From Earliella scabrosa (lineage: Eukaryota; Basidiomycota; Agaricomycetes; Polyporales; Polyporaceae), in NCBI GenBank assembly GCA_022605405.1, contig JABYQQ010000012.1:1488001-1552000 (forward strand): a stretch of 64,000 nt of DNA. The letters run 5' to 3'. Both the position numbers and the translations under genes were made by a program. The first letter of the stretch is position 1; every line of letters begins with the position of its first letter. Shown here piece by piece: positions 58,354 through 64,000 of this stretch. The notes under the pieces were generated by a model. It made no database searches. It was not told the origin of the DNA and saw only the letters and a list, made by a program, of their open reading frames with translations.

Positions 58354-61300
58354 AAAACCCTTCGTCGGCTCGCGAAGACTTGCGGGAGCGTCGCCGCGCG
58401 CGTATGTGGGAATGGTCAACCGCTTGCCCGAGTTAGGACAGGTCACCTCTATCTCCTGACGGCCCGACCGGTCGTTCCGTACCGTACACGACATGAGGAC
58501 GTCAAACGGTCGACCCAGTAGCACGTCGTAGGACGCACGTTTGACGACGTGCATCTGAAGGTATACGATGATGCCTCCCTTCAGTTCGACGGGGACGTCG
58601 CGTGCGAGCCCCAGCGTCTGGTCGGTCTCACCGTTCGCTGACTGCATGGGCATGGTCGTGCTTGGGTCGTACTGGATGCCGAGGTCGTAGCACTTCGACG
58701 CGCTGATGGCCACTACCTGTGAGCCCGGGTCGAGGATACATTCGACAGGCCCCGCGTCGTTGACCCAGCCCCATATGGCGCGAAGCTTGTGGTTATCGGC
58801 CGCGACGACGAGCGTCTCGTCGAAGTCATCGTCGTCGACGGTTGAAATGGTCGTCGTGGTCGGTTTGACGCGATACATTCCACGGGGAAGGTCTGTCTGG
58901 TGCGCAAAGACGCTGGGAGCGGGGACGTGTTTGCCGACGGGCGGGGTGGTCTCGGTTGCGATTTCGAGCGTCGTGACTTCGGACGACACAGCAGATGTGG
59001 TCAACGGAGGGTCACCCTCGTCGGGCACTTCCTCGACGTACGCCATAAGGACAGGTGAACGTGCGCGCGGTGCCTCGGGAGCCTTGACGGCCGGAACGAC
59101 GACTTCCGCAGCGACGGACGGTCGCGTAGCTTCGTCTAACTTGGTCATAACGCGACGGCTGCTCGTCGCTTCGTTAAGACGCTTTCTGATCCCTGGGGCG
59201 ATGCTGAGCAGCTCGATGGGCGACATCGTGACCGTCTGCTGGTCGAAGAAGTTGCGTTGGAAGACCCGATCCTCTGCGCCGCGGTCGAGCCCGACGGGGA
59301 CCACTCGATAGGCTGGCTGGGGCTGAGCCCGTTCGGTCGTGGTGGCCTTCGACGGTTGACCAGACGGCTGTAGGTGGGGGTACGCGAAGTTGCGAACCTT
59401 AGGCTCGCTAGCGGTGGTCTTTGGGTGACCCGCGGTGGTAGCGTCGCGAGCGGTCGCGTACGGGTGGACGGGGACCGTCTGGTCGTCGTCTGCCTGCACT
59501 GGAGAGCTCGGTTGCTCGGTCGTGGTCGACCACGGGTACGATCCTGCTGGTTTCGCTGCCTCCGCGACCGACGTAGGTGGTGGTGCAACGGGTTCTTCGG
59601 GGAGCTCGATCATCGGGGCGTCGTTCTCGACCACTCCGCCTCCAACATTTGCGCGTGGGACGGGCGAGGGGGCTACCTCCGGACCCTTCTCGGTCGACTC
59701 GGTCGCCGTCGGCTGGACCGGCTTGCGGGCTCGCGGGCGCGTCTGGATGACGACTCCATCAAAGACTTCACGGGTGTTTCGTCGGTCCTTGCGCTCCTGA
59801 ATCAGAGCCAGCTGCTGGAGAAGGGCCTCCTCGTGCTCCTCCTCGGTACGCTCGTCGAGCCCTCCGATCATGTTGGTCTCGGCAACAGTCAAGAGCATAT
59901 GGCCAAGGCCGCCCTGCGCGCGTTGACCGGGGTTCGCTTCGTGCCACCGACGGGCCTGCTCGCAGATCGGACCGCCCTTGCCGTCGTTGGGGACTTCACC
60001 TCCACCAGGCAGGACGATGCGGTTCGAGGCGTGGTGGCGACGGACGAGCCCGTCGCGGATGTCGTCGTCGAGAGCACGGCAGAAGCGCGTGTGGCAGCCA
60101 GGGATCCCACAGTAGAAACACTCTGGTCGAGCCTGACGCTGGTAGTCCCCGTTGCCCTGCTGCTGGCCGAAGACCTGGTTGTTTGCCGGGTTAACGGGAG
60201 GGTTGCGACCACCAAATCCGAACGGGGCCCGTCGCTGGTACCCGCCATCGGTCGGTCGAGCGTTGGCTGACTGCGTCGCAGCGATGGCCTGACTGACCGC
60301 TGACGAGATGACGTTCTGGAACACCTCCGCCTTGATGACGACCGTGTCGTCGGCCGCTTGCGTGGGCTGGACCGGAGAAGGGATCGACGGCGACGGAGTT
60401 GCAGCTGAATGACTGAGGGACATGTGCGGTGGAAGGTCGCGACCGGCGGTCAAAGCCGGTTGACCGACGGTGACTCCGAAGGGGTTGTCCATGTTCAGGC
60501 TGTGCATGATGGCCTCGTGGACCTGCTCGATGGTGTAGGAGTCGTTCGAGTTTTTGTTGACCTTCCACTCGAGGTGCGCCATGATCCGGGGGTGGAACGA
60601 CGGGTCGACAACGCCGACGAGGTACTTGGTCACCTCACGCTCCGTCACGTCAGGGGTAGCCTTGGTCAACAGGTAACGAGCGACCGGGAAGATGCGACGG
60701 TAGAAGTCGAGGTATTCGGCGGTGGTCGACGCATGACGACCGAAGGCGTCGACGACGATGGCGTTGAACTCGGCGACGGTCCACCATTGGTTGCTGTCCA
60801 GGCCGGGGTAGAACTCGAGCACCGCCTTCTTGAAGTTGTCGAACGTGACCGCCGCGTCATTGAACTGCGGAAGGGACGACCAGTTGCGTTCGACGTCGGA
60901 GGGGGTATACATGACGGCAGCTTGCTTCCGTTCTTGGTCGACCGTGACGTTCTTTTGGACGAGGAGCCGCTCGAGCTCGCGGAAGTAACGACTCACGCTG
61001 GTTCTGGAAGCGGCCGGGTCCCACTGCGGGGTGCCATGCTCTCTACTCAACGGCAGCGACGAAAACTCGGCCGACGGTGCAGCGGCTGGTTGCGACATGA
61101 CGACCGGTGCGGAAAGCGAGACGGTGGTTAACGGGGTTGGAGCGGTGGTAGACGGATTTTGGATCGTCGAAACTGCGACGGGAAGTTCGTAGGAAGGAGG
61201 CGGAGTTGTCGGTCGACGACGAGTCCGTCTGGAGGTTAGGTCGGTCGGTGGAAGAGGGACGAGTCCCCGTTCTGCGTAGGAACGATGGGCGAGGCGCAAC

Positions 61301-61683
61301 GGTGGTATGAGAGGTTCGTCGATTGAAGTATGGTTAGCACGGCTGCTCGATGGGTCGTTCGACGGATTTTTCGAAGGAGAGGGGGATGGGGGATTCTCGT
61401 CGTGCGACGGAGGGTCGTCGTTTCTTTGAACGACCGAAGGGTCCGATAACCCCGACCCCAAGACACTTGGCGTTGACTCGACGCTGGTCAGGGGAGAGTC
61501 GGAAAAGGTTGCAGGATGATTAGAAGAGACCATCAGAGCCTCGCGACGACTGCGGAGCTGATCAATTTCTCCTTCCAGGTCTAGCGCCGCGCGTTTCAGG
61601 GTGTCGATCAACCGGTCGTATGCCGGTCCGGAGGAAGGAGTACCTGACTGGGCAGAGGGCAACGGTGGGTCGCTCGACGCCAT
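58336..61683 (-). CDS. Gag-protease of the LTR retrotransposon, about 1115 residues
   Basis: The start is taken at MASSDPPLPSAQSG. The frame is open further into the LTR, but that leader looks like chance reading of LTR sequence. A short coiled-coil-like stretch (DRLIDTLKRAALDLEGEIDQ) follows, then Ser/Pro-rich linkers. The capsid-like region lies around residues 240-400 (SRYFRELERLL, TFDNFKKAVLEFYPG, YLDFYRRIFPVARYL). A zinc knuckle is near 524 (CFYCGIPGCHTRFC). A long Pro/Glu linker leads to an aspartic protease near 984 with DPGSQVVAIS at the active site, where DTG or DSG is usual, then LLGRPFDVLM. The frame is intact, so virus-like particle proteins could be made. The DPGS variant is seen in some fungal retroelements; activity is uncertain. 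Confidence 0.87.
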   Translation of the reverse strand: MASSDPPLPSAQSGTPSSGPAYDRLIDTLKRAALDLEGEIDQLRSRREALMVSSNHPATFSDSPLTSVESTPSVLGSGLSDPSVVQRNDDPPSHDENPPSPSPSKNPSNDPSSSRANHTSIDEPLIPPLRLAHRSYAERGLVPLPPTDLTSRRTRRRPTTPPPSYELPVAVSTIQNPSTTAPTPLTTVSLSAPVVMSQPAAAPSAEFSSLPLSREHGTPQWDPAASRTSVSRYFRELERLLVQKNVTVDQERKQAAVMYTPSDVERNWSSLPQFNDAAVTFDNFKKAVLEFYPGLDSNQWWTVAEFNAIVVDAFGRHASTTAEYLDFYRRIFPVARYLLTKATPDVTEREVTKYLVGVVDPSFHPRIMAHLEWKVNKNSNDSYTIEQVHEAIMHSLNMDNPFGVTVGQPALTAGRDLPPHMSLSHSAATPSPSIPSPVQPTQAADDTVVIKAEVFQNVISSAVSQAIAATQSANARPTDGGYQRRAPFGFGGRNPPVNPANNQVFGQQQGNGDYQRQARPECFYCGIPGCHTRFCRALDDDIRDGLVRRHHASNRIVLPGGGEVPNDGKGGPICEQARRWHEANPGQRAQGGLGHMLLTVAETNMIGGLDERTEEEHEEALLQQLALIQERKDRRNTREVFDGVVIQTRPRARKPVQPTATESTEKGPEVAPSPVPRANVGGGVVENDAPMIELPEEPVAPPPTSVAEAAKPAGSYPWSTTTEQPSSPVQADDDQTVPVHPYATARDATTAGHPKTTASEPKVRNFAYPHLQPSGQPSKATTTERAQPQPAYRVVPVGLDRGAEDRVFQRNFFDQQTVTMSPIELLSIAPGIRKRLNEATSSRRVMTKLDEATRPSVAAEVVVPAVKAPEAPRARSPVLMAYVEEVPDEGDPPLTTSAVSSEVTTLEIATETTPPVGKHVPAPSVFAHQTDLPRGMYRVKPTTTTISTVDDDDFDETLVVAADNHKLRAIWGWVNDAGPVECILDPGSQVVAISASKCYDLGIQYDPSTTMPMQSANGETDQTLGLARDVPVELKGGIIVYLQMHVVKRASYDVLLGRPFDVLMSCTVRNDRSGRQEIEVTCPNSGKRLTIPTYARGDAPASLREPTKGFQSSRI
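58354..58360 (-). promoter_or_regulatory. Candidate -1 ribosomal frameshift heptamer
   Basis: The minus strand reads G GGT TTT in the gag frame (X XXY YYZ), 15 bases before the gag stop at 58336-58338. Slipping back one base enters the open pol frame. No downstream pseudoknot was worked out. Confidence 0.6.
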
Positions 61684-61740
61684 CGACGACGACGACGACG
61701 GCTCGCAGTCTTCTGGAGGTGGTCGACTGAAATCCCCTCG

Positions 61741-61752
61741 CGGTGGGCTCCA
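61741..61752 (-). other. Candidate primer-binding site
   Basis: The minus strand reads TGGAGCCCACCG three bases after the 5' LTR. TGG matches a tRNA CCA end; the tRNA was not identified. Confidence 0.4.
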
Positions 61753-61755
61753 AAA

Positions 61756-62540
61756 TGATACGTCAACTGCGAGGCCAAGTGTGAAAAACACCTGAACAAC
61801 CAGAAGAACAAGAAACAAAAAGGAGGAGTCCAGTCGATTCCCAGTGAGACTGACGAGCCCGTCGACGAGAGCTACGAGCTCTAACGATGACAACGACCGA
61901 CGGTCTGCGGTCGAACGGGACGAGATAGAACGTGCTGCGAAGTACGATGGACGTACGATGGACCGAACGACGGTACGGACGAGTTTGATCGACGGTCGAG
62001 AGACGAGGGACGGTCGTGCGAGGACTGAGGAACGGACGACGACGAACGGACGGAGTGCGATGACGGACGAGAGGAGTACGACGAGGAGAACCGAGAGACC
62101 GACGACGAAAGGCTCGACCGCAACGACGGTCATCACGCGATGAGATCCGAACTCTGAGGGGGAAAGAATGCTTGTGAGGGAAGGGGGGGATACCCTGCTC
62201 TGGTGACCACTACCAGCTGGCCACTACTAAGTACATGGAGAATCCTCGGACGACCAATGTGATCGGATCAACCAACCGACTGTCCGACCGGTACCGGCAA
62301 CTCGTCAACTCCACAGCCGGTCCAGAGACGCTCTGACCGTATCACGAGCTACTAACCACTGACCAGTGACCATGTCTCATCAAAAGACAACCTCCGGTGG
62401 ACTGTGTGCTAGTTGATTGACTGCTTGCGTTGATGAGACCGACGAACGACGAACGACGAACGACAAACGACAAACGACGAACGACGAAGTGAGGTCTTCT
62501 TGGCCTGCTTTCATGTGTGCCCATGCAATGGTGCACTACA
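61756..62540 (-). repeat. Long terminal repeat (5' LTR in element orientation), 785 bp
   Basis: Direct repeat of 56793-57577, same ends and length. Followed by ACGG at 62541-62544. Confidence 0.93.
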
Positions 62541-62544
62541 ACGG
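62541..62544 (+). repeat. Target-site duplication, right copy (ACGG)
   Basis: Matches 56789-56792. Confidence 0.7.
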
Positions 62545-64000
62545 CAGCAAGCAAAGCGGACAAGCCTACGTGGGCGGTGACTGGCGCCTTCGTAACGTAG
62601 TCGGTGAGATAGAATATCAGGGCCTCCGCGTCCTGTCCAGGTCCTATATGCTTGATATCCATGTTGGACTTCAGCAGGAATATGATCAAGTCGTTATAGT
62701 TCGCAATCCAGGGATGGTACCTTCGCACCTCCAACGGGCCGTCCTCGCGAAAGACAGTGCTCTCCCGGGTGCTTCCATCCATTCGCATGCGACAGTGAGC
62801 GTTGTCTTTTGGCTGCCCTCGGCGCAAGTATTTCCAGCACGTTCCCGTATGCTCATGCCACTGAAACTCCTTTACCAGCTCGTTCACGAACCACTCGTAC
62901 TCACGGTCGAACGCGGCTGGAGACATCTCGCTTATCCGAGGGGCAGGAACAACGGCCGGGTGTGGGTTGTTGGTATCGTCGCTTCTTCGAGGTCGGCGCG
63001 GCTCCGCGTCAGTGACCACCTCCGTGGTGCCGAGAAGCTCGCTTTTAATGATGGACTCAAGCCATTTAAACACGAGCTGCTGGTACTCGTGCGAATCCAC
63101 CATACGCTCTTTCATCTCCTTGGGCGACGGGTGCCCTTTCAGCCACACCAACATGTGGCAATGTAAGGTCCCGCGACCCTGTGCTTCCACGGTGCCGTAA
63201 TACGCGTCGCAGGTCCCGAGCAGACCCCTACCCCGTCCATACCGAAGAACGACATCTACGAACGCGGTGATGACCTCGTGGAACGCCATCGCACAGGCAC
63301 ACGGATGATCTGCGACGAATACCATTCGGTTCCACTCGGAAAGCGCAACACCGTCCTGGATAGACTCCAGGTCAATGTGCTCTCCAGCGCGAAGCCGCAC
63401 GAGGGGGTTATGGACGTCGGACGGATTCAACGTGACGAAGAAGGCCGGTGTCCCTTTGAACTGGATCAGAGCGCGGATCTCGTTGCGGAGGCTGAGACGG
63501 TATGCAGCCGTACCCGGAATGTCGCGCCCGACCATGTTGACCTCCCTAAGGACACGCAGCACGTCCTTCTCGCGTGGGTCTTCGGTGTGGTAAGTGGGGT
63601 TGTCTTTGAATATCCGTATAAGACGCTTAAGCACCGTACGGTCGACGGACTGGAGATCTCGGATCACGGCGTCTCGTTGCGAAGCCTTCACCCGGAAATT
63701 GATCGTCTCGCATACCCTCTTCTTCTGCAGTATGTTGTAATACACAAACGCGAAGTCGGGGTCTTTCTCGAACGGCGACGCATGCACCTGCAACAAGTAC
63801 GACAACTGCTCTTCAAGCGTCAGAGGCCGCCGCCTGAGCGGTTCAAAGAAGCCGCCAATACCCCACGGATCCAAGTGCGGGAACAGCCATGCCAGGAGAC
63901 TCGGATTTTCGAAATCGGGCACATACTGATTTCCCGACCGCGATCGAACGAATCGCCCCCCCGACAGGCAGTGTTCTAACGCCCTCATCTTCATCTGCGT
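62545..64000 (-). CDS. Helitron RepHel, N-terminal Rep part, open at the window edge
   Basis: Open from the right edge to the LTR junction. It contains the Helitron-like N domain (LEEQLSYLLQVHASPF, ACAMAFHEVITAFVDVVL) and the HUH metal-binding motif as GTLHCHMLVW. The two catalytic tyrosines are in ALIFYLTDYVTKAP, the YxxxY arrangement used to nick and join single-stranded DNA in rolling-circle transposition. Protein position of the first residue here is unknown. The frame ends within the LTR after about 65 foreign residues, so the natural protein is cut before its helicase. Confidence 0.88.

Larger units (their letters stand above)
56793..62540 (-). mobile_element. LTR retrotransposon (Ty3-like), 5748 bp, internally deleted, inserted in the Helitron gene
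   Basis: Two 785-bp LTRs flank 4178 bases. Minus-strand order: LTR, candidate primer site, gag with zinc knuckle, aspartic protease, a candidate -1 frameshift site, a short pol start, polypurine tract, LTR. Reverse transcriptase, RNase H and integrase are absent. The identical LTRs point to very recent insertion, so the enzymes must have come from a related full-length element. Layout and zinc knuckle suggest Ty3/Gypsy of Agaricomycetes, but without integrase this is not proven. Confidence 0.88.
53884..64000 (-). mobile_element. Helitron (RepHel-coding), split by an LTR retrotransposon; 5' end off the window
   Basis: The N-terminal Rep part (62545-64000) and the PIF1-like helicase part (53884-56788) lie on the same strand. 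They become one continuous frame when 56793-62540 and one copy of ACGG are removed: LLAAV is followed by QKTTETA. Helitrons move by rolling-circle replication using this protein. The termini were not found, so how much of 34-54 kb belongs to the element is open. Confidence 0.85.

Noticed and set aside
61684..62136. Hydrophobic leader extending Gag upstream
   Set aside because: It is read from LTR sequence and would start before or at the transcription start; the Met at 61683 is more likely.

Overview
The window looks like nuclear DNA of a basidiomycete fungus of the Agaricomycetes. Genes are split by introns of about 40-80 bases with GT-AG ends, and the families seen are typical of mushrooms: expanded F-box proteins, an SRPK-type kinase, a MYND finger protein, an XPG/PIN nuclease-like gene, Zn2Cys6 clusters, Helitrons, a Tad/R1-like LINE and an LTR retrotransposon. 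No species can be named from the sequence alone. Exon models were built by hand from reading frames, splice sites and family resemblance; most add up to complete frames.

Layout. 1-4.4 kb: a minus-strand XPG/PIN nuclease-like gene, broken by a 1.85-kb inverted-repeat element that itself carries a 243-bp TA-flanked MITE. 6.1-17.8 kb: four paralogous genes for small secreted cysteine-rich proteins with a Leu/Gly-rich hydrophobic tail, in long gene-poor spacers. 19.0-22.9 kb: two more MITE copies on either side of a 5'-truncated LINE with a poly(A) tail and a 14-bp target duplication. 23.1-26.5 kb: two divergent F-box genes. 27.4-32.0 kb: two tandem PLP-dependent class V aminotransferase-fold genes of the isopenicillin-N-epimerase/Egt2 type.

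32.3-48.6 kb: a dense block of F-box genes, an F-box/nucleotidyltransferase-like gene, a MYND protein, an SRPK-like probable pseudokinase, a protein with two tandem Zn2Cys6 clusters and several unknown genes. 49.2-52.2 kb: a divergent but apparently complete class I ribonucleotide reductase large subunit gene with an Escherichia coli NrdA-like C-terminal cysteine tail. 53.9-64.0 kb: a minus-strand Helitron RepHel gene split by an LTR retrotransposon (56793-62540) with two 785-bp LTRs, a Gag-protease frame, a candidate -1 frameshift site and a pol deletion removing reverse transcriptase, RNase H and integrase.

Overall this is an accessory, transposon-rich region. The most unusual items are the secreted-protein family, the double zinc-cluster gene with a GC-AG intron, the divergent ribonucleotide reductase and the well-defined nested insertions.
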